Positions 46,263-57,670 of a stretch of DNA of 64,000 nt are shown here, in pieces. The stretch comes from Edaphochlamys debaryana (Eukaryota; Chlorophyta; Chlorophyceae; Chlamydomonadales). Each line of letters starts with the position of its first letter. The stretch's first letter is position 1. Below the pieces are notes generated by a model, which worked only from the letters and a program-made list of their open reading frames with translations, ran no database searches and was not told where the DNA came from. The position numbers were made by a program, and so were the translations under genes. The stretch lies in NCBI GenBank assembly GCA_016858145.1, contig JAEHOE010000174.1, positions 154,821 through 218,820 of the forward strand, written 5' to 3'.

Positions 46263-47245
46263 TCCTAGCGCCAGGCCGCATCGCGGTCCGCCCCTGCTTC
46301 GCGTTAGCAAGGCGGGCACTTGGCGTGTAGCGAGGGGGGCTCCGGGACAGCACAGCGGCTGCGGTGCTGGGCGGTGGCTGCGGTGAGTTGGGCAAAGGGG
46401 GGCGGGCGGGCGAAGGGCCCCGTTGGCGATGCAGGGCGTGCAACAGGCGTGACGGGGCGTGCCGCACAGCGACCGACCACGCCCGCACGGCGCTCGCACA
46501 ATCCCAGAACGGACCCGCGAGCAGATGAAGCTCGCAGCACGTGGCCCAGAGCAGTGTGGTGTGCTTGAGCCTCGTGCCGGAGCGACATGCCGGCATTTGC
46601 GATGCTCACCTCCCCGCTCCAGCGCTCCGCAGCTCCGTCAACGCTGTCTGAGACATCGCGTGAAGATGGCAGAGCGCAGCGATGGGCTATCTGTGTCGAG
46701 CTACACCCAAGCCGAAGTCCCGTTAACTCCAGCCGCCTGTAACAGCTCGAGCCTCACAAGCACTTGATATATCAGCTTACTATCAAGGCATCTCAGGGTG
46801 TCTCCGCGGCCGACACGGGCAGCTCGCGGAAATGTTCCGAGTCCCGGCGTTCTTTGTTCGGCAGCGAGGTAACACAAATCGCAGGCTGCCCGTGTCGATT
46901 GCAGGCTCCGTATGCGCCGGGGGCGCCACACAGCGTGTTTCCATCGGCTTGCACGGACAGTGATTGGCATCGCGACCTTCCAAACGAAAGGCCGACACGC
47001 GAGCAACACGCTTAGCGTAGCGGACATACTGCAGACGAACAGACCAGCGCAGGCAGTGTGTGCCACTTGTGTTTCCGACAATTGCAAACCCTCCGCGACG
47101 CTTCCTCTCCAGCGCTGCTGGCCTCCTTAGGCACCCTCCTCTCTCGGTTGCTGTTGTTCGAGTCTCAGAGGCTCGGACAGGGTCCGGCCGTCGCCTCTGG
47201 ACTGGCGCGGGCGCATCGCCGCCGCCAGCCCCGCTGCTTGGCGAG
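46263..47245. other. divergent intergenic region, MATE / MAK11
   Basis: About 1 kb separates the start codons of the divergent MATE and MAK11 genes and must contain both promoters. I see no strong TATA box and no additional gene. The MATE leader may extend to an in-frame ATG at 46499. Confidence 0.5.
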
Positions 47246-50200
47246 ATGGTCTACATATTCGCGGGGTCCTATGAGCGGTTCATCTTTGGGTACTCGGCCT
47301 CGGCCGACTGCTCACAGGTGAGGCCCGCCGGGGCCGGCAGGGGCACCCAGCCACGGCACCCTGCACAGTCTGCCTGCACGCGCAGCCCCTGCTGAGGGAA
47401 CTCTGCCACGACCGGGGCCTGGGGCGGCGAGGGAGCAACGGGGCTGGGCGTGGGGGCTGAGGGGGCGGGGGGCTGCCGGCCTGGGCCCTGGCCCTGCTGT
47501 TGGGTCGTGCCGGAGACCCGCCGCGTGCCGGTGCCCTGCGGCGGCGGGGCCCTGGGCACCTGTGCCTGCGCCCTCCGCCGTATCCGAAACGCTACCGGGG
47601 CTGTGTCGCACAAGGTCCAGCAGGCCTACGGAAAGGCGTCCAGCTGCAGTTTACCGAAGACCAGAAGAGTAGTGCCGGTCTCAAGGTTCAGCAAGCTCAG
47701 GAAGAGGCAGCCAAACGCGCCAGCCGCGAGCTGCCTGGCGCACTGGTGCGGTGGGCGGCGGCGGGACCGCCCCCAGGGCCAGTCCCTGAGGTGGCCGGGC
47801 GGGGGCCGGCAGCCCTCCCCTCCAGACGGAGGCCTGAAGGCGTACGGGCGCGCAGAGAGCTCGGAGGGCAGTGCAGAGGGGCCGTCAAGGCGTGTGGTAG
47901 GGGGCTTCCGTCGACAGAGAGAGGCCGTCAAGGAGGTGGGGGCGGGCTTGCTTCGACAGCCTGAAGTTGTGGGGAAAGGGGTGGTGGTGGCAGACCGTTC
48001 TCTCCAGCCCGCCCAACACATCACTGCCTCGGGGATTCACCTGGCCGCATGGCACCGCGCCGTGGATTGAGGGCGCCCATCCTGGCTTGGGGGCGCACAC
48101 GGCACCCTTTCCCCATGCCCCACGCCCCACGCCCCATGCCGCACGCCCCTTTCCCCCCGCCACCCTCCCCCTCCCCCCCAGCCGCAGGAGGTGGTGAAGC
48201 GCTACACGTTCGCGGCGCACCAGGTGGGGTTGCGTGCAGGGGGGTGGGCAGGGGCGGGGCAGAGGCGGGGTGGGGTGGGCAGGGGCGGGGTGGAGTGGGG
48301 CTGTGTGTAGGGGGCAGGGGCAGAGCGAGGGGGGCGGGGGCCTCACAACACACGTCACGGGGGGCCGCGGCTGCCGGACTGCCAGGTGGCAGGAGGAGCG
48401 GCTGGGGCAGGGGATGTGCACACCGTGCTCGGGGCGGGAGGGCGGAGGGAGGGGCTGCTGTCGGCAGGGCCTAAATGATGGGAAGAGGGGGCATACGGTA
48501 GCAGCGGCCGACCAGGATTCCGGCCCTGACCTCTCCCTCCCCCCCCCCCCCCCCAGTCGGGGGTCAAGTGCATGGCCGCCTCGGGGCCGTACGTGGCGTC
48601 GGGCGGCAGCGACGACACCATCCACCTGTACGACATGAAGGTGCGTGTGTGCCGTACCGGTACGGCACCGGGGTGCCGCCTCTCACGCGCTCGCCGCGCG
48701 AGGACGGGGAGAGGCGGCGTGCGGGGACCGATGTGGGGGCTGGTGGGGACCGGTGAAGGCCCGTCGGGACTTGGGGGGGGCAGGGTGTGGGGGGGGGGCA
48801 GGGTGGGTATCGTGGCAGTCGTGCGGGGCGACAGGAGCGTATGTCACGCAGAGGGTGTGCCCCCCCGTCCATTGTCCACCCGGCACCCACCCTCAAACCC
48901 CTGCCCCCCCCCCTCTTCACCTCCCTCCCCCCCCCCACCCCCAGGCCGAGCGGGACCTGGGCATGCTGCTCAACCCCTGCGACGGAGCGGTGCCGTGCCT
49001 GGAGTTCTTCACACCCGAGGTGGGGGAGAAGGGTGGGGGGGTGGGAGGGCTGGAGTGGGGGCACAGGGGGAGGGGAAGCAGGGGGCTAGCGGCCTGGCGG
49101 GTATGGGGGAGGATGGGCACGAACGTCCTGCGGGCAGCGCGTGCGAGCCAGACAGCACCTTCCTTCCTGCGTCACCGTCGCCCGGCCCGAACACGCATCG
49201 CCGCTGCGGCCCCGCCTCCCCTCCCGCCAACCCGCGTCCGCCCCTCATCCCCTCCCCCACCCCCACCCCTCCCTCCCAGGGCCGCTCCGTGCCCAGCCAC
49301 ATGCTGGGCGGCAGCGCGGACGGCGCCATCAACATCTGGAGGTGCAAGGGCTGGGAGCACCTCAAGGTGAGGGGGAGGGTGTGTGTGGAGGGGCTGTCAG
49401 GGCGGGCGGCGGCCTCCATTATAGGCAGGGCTGAGAGGCGCCGCAAGGGGCTGGGAGTACCCCAAGGTGCGGGCCGCTCCGGGTAGGCAGAATACGCGTA
49501 GAGAGGGAGGGGATTGCCCCGCTCTGTCCAGCCAGCCCGTCTTGCCCCCGCCCCCCCATCCCCCCCCCGGCCCCAGGTGATGCGGGGCCACAAGGGCGCG
49601 GTTAACTCCATTGCCGTACACGGCTCGGGCAAGCTGGCGCTCAGTACGGCCAGGTGGGGCAGCTTTCCGGGGGGGGGGGGGAGCATCCTGTCCTGTGCTC
49701 GCAATGGTGGTCGCGTCTGGTCCTGTGCTCGTGAGGCTTCGTTTCCTGTGCCCTGCATGCGCGTCTAGAGGGCACGGCGCCTGGGGAGTTTCTGGATGTG
49801 TGTGGTCTGGCAGTGTCCTCACCCTCACCCCCCCCGCCCGCTCCTGCCCCCCCTCCCCCCTCCTCCCCCCCCCCCGCAGGGACGGCGCCATCCGCATGTG
49901 GAACCTGGCCAAGGGTCGCTGCACCTACACCGCCAAGCTGGAGGCGGAGGCGGAGCAGGTGGGGGAGGCACCCCCCGCGTCGTGTGGAGGGACAGCGGGG
50001 AGGATGGGGGGGCCCTGGGGTCCTCACGGCGCCAAATGGGAGGCGGGGGCGGAGCAAGTGCGCGGCGTGTGCGGGCGAGTAGTTTCCGCATCTGGAAGTA
50101 CCCCGCATCCCACCCCCACCCCGCATCTGCGATGCTTTTACTTGCGCGGTGGCGTGATCCCGCTCAGGTTTCAACCCCCCTGCCTCCCACCCCCACCCCC

Positions 50201-52808
50201 CAACCCCTTAGGTGGCCTTCTCGGCCTCCGGCGACGCCTACTCCCTGCTGTGCGGCAACCGCATCACCGTGCACAGGTGGGGCCTGGGTGGGCCCCGGGG
50301 GATGGGCCCCGGGTGGGCCTGGCTGGGCCTGCTGCCGACTCGCTGTCGCCCAGTGGCCAGCAACGAGGATGCAGCTGCATGCGTGTACCTCGCTACCGCC
50401 GCTGCCCACTGCCAGTGCTCTCTCGGCCTCTGCTGCCTGCTGCCTGCCCCGCCTGACCTGCTCACCAGCTCTCCTCTGCCCCTCCGCACCCCCTCTGTCA
50501 CGAAAATGCTCTCCGCCGCCCCCCTCCTCAACCCCTTGTGCTGTTGTGCACGCAGCGCTGGCGGCGAGGGCGGGCTGCTGGCGGCCTACACCGCCCCCCG
50601 CCGCATCCTCTGCTGCGCATCCCAGGTGGGCCGGACTGCGTGGGCCGAGGGCCGTGGTCTGCGGTTGAGGGGGTGGCGGTGGGGTGGCGGCTGCGCATTG
50701 GGACGGGCGAGGCGGGGGCGGGGCACGGGGCGCCCCTTGGCACGGGGCATCGCACGTCGCTGCTACGCCTCGCCTCGCCGACAACGCGATGTGCTCAGTG
50801 GCGAACATCACGCCCCCCGCCATGCCGCTCCAGTCCGCAGCCTCCCCTTCCCCTTCCCCTCCCCCGACCTCTGCTGTTGGGCCTGGGGCACATCCGCCTC
50901 CCTCCACGTGTCGAATGCTTCCCCTTCCCCGCTTCCATGGCCCCCAAACCCCCCTCCTACGGTACGCCTTCCCCCCTCCCGCAGTCCGACGACCTCATGC
51001 TGCTGGGCCTGGAGGACGGCTCGGTGCGGCTGTGGGACGTGCGCACCTCGGCGCCCGTGCGCGGCTGGGAGCGGGCGCACGCCAGCCGGGTGCGCGGCAT
51101 GGCCATACTGCAGAAGGGTGGGTGGGGCTGGGGTGGGCTGGGCTGGGGTGGTACACGGGGGGGAGCCCGGCGGGGCCTAGGGGTCAGGCGCACAGCAAAC
51201 GTGGGGCCGCAAACCAAGAGGGGTTGAGCTCGGTGAGCGTCGACCTGAGGCCGCGCTTGGGCTGAGCTGAGCCCTGTCAAGCTGGGCCGAGCCCGTCCTG
51301 CCGGTCGCCTCGCCCCTGCCTGCCTGACTCCTCTCCCGCCTGCGTCCCTGCCTGCCCCCCGCCCCCCTCCGCGGCCCTCCACCCCCACCCCCCACCCCAG
51401 GCTACGGCAAGGTGCCCTCCTCGCTGGTCACCTGCTCCTCGGATGGCTCCATCAAGCTGTGGGACACGCGCATGCTGGGGGGGCCGGGGCCGGGGGCAAG
51501 CGGGGCGGGGACAGGAGGAGCGGGGGCCGGAGGCGGCGCGGCGGTGTGCACGGCAGAGGTGAGCGGGCCAGGGAGAAGTGGGCGGGCGGGGTGGGGTGCG
51601 GGGGATGGCAGGCTGGGGAGGGCTACTGGGGAGCGGGTCTGCCGAGCAGCTAGCTGACAGCGCTGGCCGCGATGTGCACAGTGCGGGGCCCCCGATGCGG
51701 CCACGGCCCGTGCGGGGAGCGCATGGTCCCGCGCTGCGCCTCGGTCCCGTTCGCAGTATCTTAAACTTATCCAAGGACAGGAGCACAGAAACGTCCGGCA
51801 AACGTGGTCCTACGCTCGTTGTCCGGGTGCTTACATGACGTGACGGTTCCCCTCAACGCCCACCCGTCCACCCCCCTCCCACAGGTCGCCACCAACGCCC
51901 GCCTCACGTGTCTGGCAGCGGTGGATCCAGACGCCGTGGCCCCGCCCGGATCTGGATCCGGGTCCGGACCCCAGGCTGCGGTGGGCAAGGGCGGCGCCAA
52001 GGCGGAGGGCAAGCAGGGGGGAGCGAGCCCTGCCGGCGCCAAGAACGGCGGCAAGGGCGGGGCGGACGGGAAGCAAGCGGCCGCCAAGGCCGGCCCCGGC
52101 GCCGGCAAGGCCGCCGCAGCTGCCGCCGGCAAGGCGGCAAAGGCGGGGCAGGCGCAGGCGCCGCAGAAGCCTCAACAGAAGCAGCAGCAGGGGCAGCAGC
52201 AGCGGCCAGGTAAGCCGCAGCAGCAAGCCCCCAGGCCCAAGCCCCAGCAGCAGCAACGGGGCGGCGGCCGGGGCGGCGGCGGCCGGGGCGGCGGCGGCCG
52301 GGGCGGCGGCGGCCCCCTGGTCGACGACGACCCCGGCTTTGAGATTGTCCCCGCGCCCCGCTACGCTGGAGACGCGGAGAACGGGGCCGGGGCTGGTGCC
52401 GGGCGGCCCAAGCAGCGGAAGGCGGAGCGGAGGGAGCCGGCGGCTGGCGCGGGCGCGGGCTCGGGGGCTGGAGCGGCCGGCAAGGGGAAAAAGCGGCCGG
52501 CGGCTGGGGACGCGGGGGAGGACGACGGGCCGGCGCCAAGCGGGCGGAAGCAGCAGGGGCAGGCGCAGGGGCGGGGGCAGGGCCAGAAGGGGGCTGGAAA
52601 GGTGCAGGGGCAGGCACAGGGGCAGGGGCGGGGAGTGGGGGGCAAGGGGGCAGGGCAGCCGCCTGCCAAGAAGGCCAAGGTGGGGGCAGGGGCGGGCGGG
52701 CCCCAGCCCGGGGGCAGGGGCCCGGGGGGTGCTGCTAGCAAGGGCAACGCGGGCCGAGGCGGCCAGGGGGGGCCTAAGCCCGGCAAGGGGGGCAGGGGCA
52801 GGCCATGA
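47246..52808 (+). CDS. MAK11: MAK11/PAK1IP1-type WD40 ribosome-biogenesis protein
   Basis: Twelve exons: 47246-47317, 48182-48223, 48557-48640, 48945-49019, 49280-49366, 49577-49653, 49880-49958, 50212-50276, 50556-50625, 50985-51117, 51401-51558, 51885-52808. Phases agree; 621 aa. The N-terminus MVYIFAGSYERFIFGYS matches the family start. WD repeats include MAASGPYVASGGSDDTIHLY, MLGGSADGAINIW, MRGHKGAVNSIAVHGSGKL, DGAIRMWNLAKGRC, GLEDGSVRLWDVR and TCSSDGSIKLWD, closing with VATNARLTCLAAV. MAK11/PAK1IP1 proteins act in the nucleolus in 60S subunit assembly, and the animal protein also binds PAK1. The last exon adds about 290 residues rich in Gly, Lys, Gln and Ala with RGGGGRGGG-type repeats, far longer than the basic tail of the human protein. 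Such GAR-like tails suit nucleolar RNA binding, which is inference. Confidence 0.92.
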
Positions 52809-53140
52809 GGCGGGCGGTGCGGAGGAGGAGGAGGGGGGAAAGGAGGGAGGCTGGAGGACGGATAGGGATGAAGAGGAGGTGGGACTGGTCAGGCGGTGCG
52901 TCGCCGCCAGCTGTAGTACAGTCCACGGTCCGAAGAGTGTTGCACGGCGTGTGTGACAACGCTCGCAGCATAATCCACGTGTACATCGCCCGCTCACAGG
53001 TATACTTTCGCGCTGGACCGCCTGTACTTCCGCCTTGCGGACTGGACTAGCTACTCGAGCTCACATTTCACACAGCCCTCAAGTGCGCCCTTGCCCGGCT
53101 GAGATCGTTCGACCTAGGCGCTGATTGTTAGGCTACAGTT
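52809..53140. other. short intergenic region MAK11 to RP2
   Basis: These 332 bp lie between two head-to-tail genes and must hold the MAK11 3' UTR and the RP2 promoter. No clear poly(A) signal or TATA box was identified. Confidence 0.45.
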
Positions 53141-56100
53141 ATGGGTTGTCTGCAAAGTAAAAGCGCAGACCATCTCGGAGAGCGCGCGAGCAAGTATGCC
53201 GTGCCGGAGGGCGGAGATGCGAAATCAGGCGACCATGCTAAGGTACTAAATTTGGCCGACATGAGGAGCTGGGTTGCGACTAGCTGCGCAGAATGCCGCA
53301 GGTCGGCTGTTGTTGACCGACCAGGCTGGCGCGCGGACGCCGCTGTGCCCTCAGGCCACGTCGGCAGATGTGAAGGTTGTCGAGTCCGTGAAGAAGCTCG
53401 ACCCAGCTGACTTCCGGTTTGTCGGAGTGAAGGGGATGGTTCTCTTCAAACCCCCTGGCTCAATCAACGGCCAGGGCTTCACCATCGACAACTGCCAGGC
53501 AAGAGGCAGGGGGCAGGGTAATGGTGTTTGGTGGGCAGATGTGGGCCTTGTGTTTGGGGGCGGGGGCGGGGAGGCTTGTGAGTGCGGGTAGCGGCGGAAC
53601 CCCCTGGCGAAACCCTCAGCCTTGACACCCACGGCGCTTCTGTGCTCCCACGCGCAGAGCTGCGATATCTACGTTCTGGACCGCAGCTCCCAGGTCACCA
53701 TCGACGACTGCAAAGACTGCCGGATTTACCTGGGTGAGGCGGGGTGGATCCTGTCACGGCTGAGCTGTCAAGGGGTTGGGAGGGTGGGGGGCGGAGGGCA
53801 TGGGGAGCCAGGTCATGGCGCGGCACCAAGCCCCCCCTGGACCTGGGCCTGTCCGCTTGTGGAAGGAAGGAAGCTTACTCAAAGCGGACAAGGGGCGAGC
53901 TCAGTATGAAGCGTCGCGTCGCAAAACTCCCAGGAAGATGTCGGGTGAAAGGGCCGGCCAGGACGCGCGGCGTTGGGCAGGTTGGGCGACTTGGGCCCAG
54001 CCCCACCCGCCCCCCTCCACACGAGCTGTCCGCTCCCCTTTCCGCCCCACCCCTCACTGCCTACCCGCCTCCCGCCCTCCCTGCAGGCCCCGTGGACGGC
54101 TCTGTCTTCATCCGTGACAGTAACGGCTGCGTCCTGGCCACGGCCTGCCGCCAGCTGAGGTGGGGAGGGGCGGGGGGCCGAGGGGCGCATGGGGTGGCAC
54201 ACTGGGCTCGGGGACGGAGGGACAGGAACACAGGGCGAAGGGCCGTTGTCTGGTTGGACCTGCATGGCGGGGCGGGGGCTGCATGGCGCCAAGGAGCTTT
54301 CTTTGGCTCGGGTGCTTTCGTACTACCGGTGTCTTCTGAGGCTCTGGGCGGCGCTGGGTGCCCCAACTCTTGGCGCTGCTGCCTGGCACCACAGGACCCG
54401 GGGGTGCCACGACTGCAGCGTGGCGCTCTACTGCCGTACGAGGCCCATCGTGGAGGCGTCGTACAACGTGAGCCGGCCGGGAAGGAGAGGGGGGCGGCGG
54501 CATGGGGAGCAGGTGGCAGGGGAGTGTGGGGGACTGCAACGGCTGTAGCCTGGGATGAGGAGTGGCTGGGGCAGGGCATGCGCGGTGCCTCCTGCCAGAC
54601 TGAAAGGGGCTCAGGCGGGGGAAGGGGAGCTGGCATGGCTTAGGAGGCCGGGGCTCTGGGCTTGTGCCGGTGGGGTGCGGGCTTTGCCATACGCGCCAAA
54701 AGGTGGAGGGAGGATGGGCGTAGTAGGCAGGAGAGGCTGCCTGACCTGACCTGACCTGCTGAAGCGCCCTCAACCCGGCTTGTGTGGATACGGCCAACCG
54801 CAGATGTCGTTCGGGTGCTTCGATATGCCGTACACGGCGATGGAAGGTGGGTGTGGGTGCATGGCTGGGAGCGGTTGACCGCATCACTTGGCGGAGCTGC
54901 AACAGCAGCGCGGACGGTCACGGCCGCGTGGGCTCCTGCTGCTCTATGATGTCCTGGGTTCAGAGCCCGCGCCGTACACACACGTGCCACATGCGGTGTG
55001 CTCCACCCAAGATCAACAGCAGCCAGGCATGTCCTGAGGGACGTGGCGCTTGGTGCCCGGGCCCCACCCCTAAGCAGCAAGCGAGCGCCTCCCTACCGTG
55101 TTCGCCCCCACCCGCAGGCCACCTGCGCGCCGCCAAACTGAGCCCGCTGCACAACTACTGGTGGCACATCTACGACTTCACGCCCAAGGCATGCGGGGGC
55201 CGGGGGTCCTTCCACTTCTCAGTGCCAGGCTTGGGCCTGACCTGTCGAGGGCTGCCCTCGACGTTGCACTGGTTCGGAGACGGTACCTGAGTGAGGCCGT
55301 AGCCCGTCCCCCGCGGCTCCGCTGAGCCCCGCTCCGCTTGCACCCACCACCCGCACGCGCCGCCACCCCCACAGGACGGCAACTGGCGGCTGCTCCCAGC
55401 CGGCACCACCACTCTGTCGCTGGTGCAGCCGCTGCCCCAGGAGGTGGCGCCCAGCTTCGCGCCACAGCCCGCGGAGGCACCGGCGCAAGAGGCAGAGCAG
55501 GCGCCCGCGGCATTGCCGGTAGGCCGTGCGTGAATGCTGGGGGCTGGGGGGACGGGGGCTGCGGGCTGGAGGTCGACGCACGAGGCCTGCTGGTGGCAGG
55601 CTGCAGGGAAGGGGACTGCGGGCTGGGCGCCGACGATGGAGCGGCTGCGAGGCCGGAGCGTGCGGACGCATGTGCAGCAGCTGAGCAGCTCGTGCCCGTA
55701 TCTTGAACAGCGTGCGCCTTTGCCCCGCACGCTGTTGTGTTGCACGAAACCCTCCTTGGCCCCCCCCCTTCTCCCCCCCCTTCCGTGTGGGGCCTCAGTC
55801 CACTCTGCTGCTCACGCGCGCCGAGTCCCCCGAGGCGGCCGGGGGGCGGTACGTGTTCGCCCTGTTCGAGGGCGCCAGGCGGGAGGCGGCGCTGGGGCTG
55901 GCCAAGCAGCTCTCGGACAAGGTGGGGCCATGGGGCTGGCTGCTTGGAGGGAGGGAGGGACAGAGGAAGGTGGCACTCGGCCTGCCCTGGTGCCTCGCAC
56001 AGGCTCGCTTCCACATGGCTCGCTGCCTCCGGTGCACCCTGCCCCCATTCACGCTGGAACTCCCGCACACGGTCAGCACTTGCCCACATTGCACTCCTGG

Positions 56101-56759
56101 CCGGTGCACCCGCGCGACCAATCTTGCCCCAAACCTACTCGCCCGTATCTGCCCTTTATCTCTGACACACACGACCGCGCCTGAGACTCCCCGGCTCATG
56201 CGAGCAGCCCTTCACACACACACGACCCCTTCCTTGATCTCCGCCGCGTCCACTTTCCCTGGCGTACACGAGCAGCCCTCCACACACACGACCCCCCCGA
56301 CCCTGCAGGGCTGGCTGCTCTTCACCAACGAGGCCAAGCTCTCGCCCGATACCGCCGAGTCACTGGCGGGGGAGGCCCGCTGGGCCAAGGGCGTGGCGTC
56401 GCAGCTCAGCCCGCCGCAGCCCAAGGCCAAGAAGGGGCAGCCTCAGCAGGGTGGGTGGGCAACGGGCAAGGCTTCCGAAGCGGGATCCAGACAAAGATGT
56501 GGTGTCCCCTTCCCGGTCATGGCCGGGATTTCGGAGCATCGTGTCGAAACGTATCAATATGTCGCAATTGCCCCGCCATGCCCCGCCCCGTCCCGCCCCG
56601 CCCTGCCCCGCAGCGCCCCCTCCATGCGTGGGCCTGGAGGCGGCGGTGCCCGAGGCCCAGGCAGGAGAGGTGGGGGAGCTGCTGAGGGGGGCGGGCGCCC
56701 ACGTGACCGCGCAGACGGCCGCGGGGAACACGTTCCGGACCATGGGGGTGGACGGGTGA
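53141..56759 (+). CDS. RP2: RP2/XRP2 homologue (TBCC domain, ARL3 GAP)
   Basis: Eleven exons: 53141-53242, about 53325-53498, 53658-53733, 54087-54159, 54395-54467, 54804-54846, 55118-55188, 55375-55518, 55799-55921, 56309-56450, 56614-56759; 388 aa, or 378 if exon 2 starts at 53355. MGCLQSK at the N-terminus fits myristoylation of Gly2 and palmitoylation of Cys3, as in human RP2. The TBCC beta-helix includes DNCQSCDIYVLDRSSQVTID, PVDGSVFIRDSNGCVLATAC and RTRPIVEASYN, then MSFGCFDMPY and WWHIYDFTPK. The C-terminal NDK-like part is present (RYVFALFEGARREAALGLAK). RP2 is the GTPase-activating protein for ARL3 in ciliary traffic of lipidated proteins. The expected arginine finger is the Arg of CRQLR (about residue 142); its codon is split by an intron. 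Two introns begin with GC (after 53498 and after 55188). The gene fits a flagellated alga. Confidence 0.93.
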
Positions 56760-57640
56760 AGCGGAGTGCAGGCGGCTTTCTCAGCGGGCGTGGTGGCGCG
56801 GTGACCAGGCAGGGGACGGGGAAAGGGTGGTCAGGGCGCGTTAAGCGCACAGCGGAGCAGGGTCAACAACGACCGGGGACGAGGGGTATGACGGACGACA
56901 TGACGATGAGAAGCTAGGTGGAGGCAACTTGGGGCTAGGTGGGGGACTGCGTAGTGTGCCTTGCAGCGCCGCAAACTTGATGCTGTGTGGAATTCTGCGT
57001 GCATGCCTGCATGTGGAGGCGTGCGCTGGGCCGGCATCTTGCCAGCTCTTAACGGACGTGGAGCGAACCATGCGACAAGCGCAGCCTGAGTTGCTGAGGA
57101 GAGGCCCCGCACGACGGAGCACAGGATGAAGCGGGGTAAGAGATAGTGGGCTGGCGGACTCTGGGGGGACATAGGTATGGCCTGGAGGCTCGAGGTAGCG
57201 GGAGGCCTCGGGAGGCTTGGTGCCACGGTGGGAATACCAGGGGCCCGTGGGAGGGTTGGTGCCTCGGCGACAAGTATATGTATCAAATGTATGCGCTCAG
57301 TCCGTGCTCCCGCCTCTGTCGGGGCCGACTGGCGGGCCTAGGCCCGGCCTGGGCCGGGCCGGGCCGTGTACCGGCGCCGCCAGTTGCTTCTGCGGCCCAG
57401 CCACCAGCGCACCGCTGGAGATAGGAGAGTTGATGCCAGCACATGCGCAGGTTCCAGCCGTACGGACCATCAGTCCCGCGCTGCTGTTGTCGGTCAAGTG
57501 TCCGTCATCCGGTTCGCAGTTAGCAGGTCGCCCCAGGTCTGCCTCGTATACGCCCGCGAAGGCCGCGAATTCGCACGGACTACATATAAATTGATGCCTT
57601 AGTTGAACACATCATAAACTCCTCTCAGGATCACCCTTGA
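56760..57640. other. intergenic RP2 to reductase
   Basis: These 0.9 kb hold the RP2 3' UTR and the promoter of the downstream reductase. No other gene was seen. Confidence 0.5.
57581..57592 (+). promoter_or_regulatory. TATA-like element of the reductase gene
   Basis: TACATATAAATT stands out 50-80 bp upstream of two in-frame start candidates (57641 and 57671). Spacing fits a TATA box with a short leader. Inference. Confidence 0.45.
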
Positions 57641-57670
57641 ATGTGGCTCGGCAGCATACCGGCGACTAAA

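Noticed and set aside
47450..48070. Plus-strand open frames between the first two MAK11 exons
   Set aside because: Exon 1 (ending 47317) and exon 2 (48182-48223) join in phase and match the family N-terminus, so this is intron.
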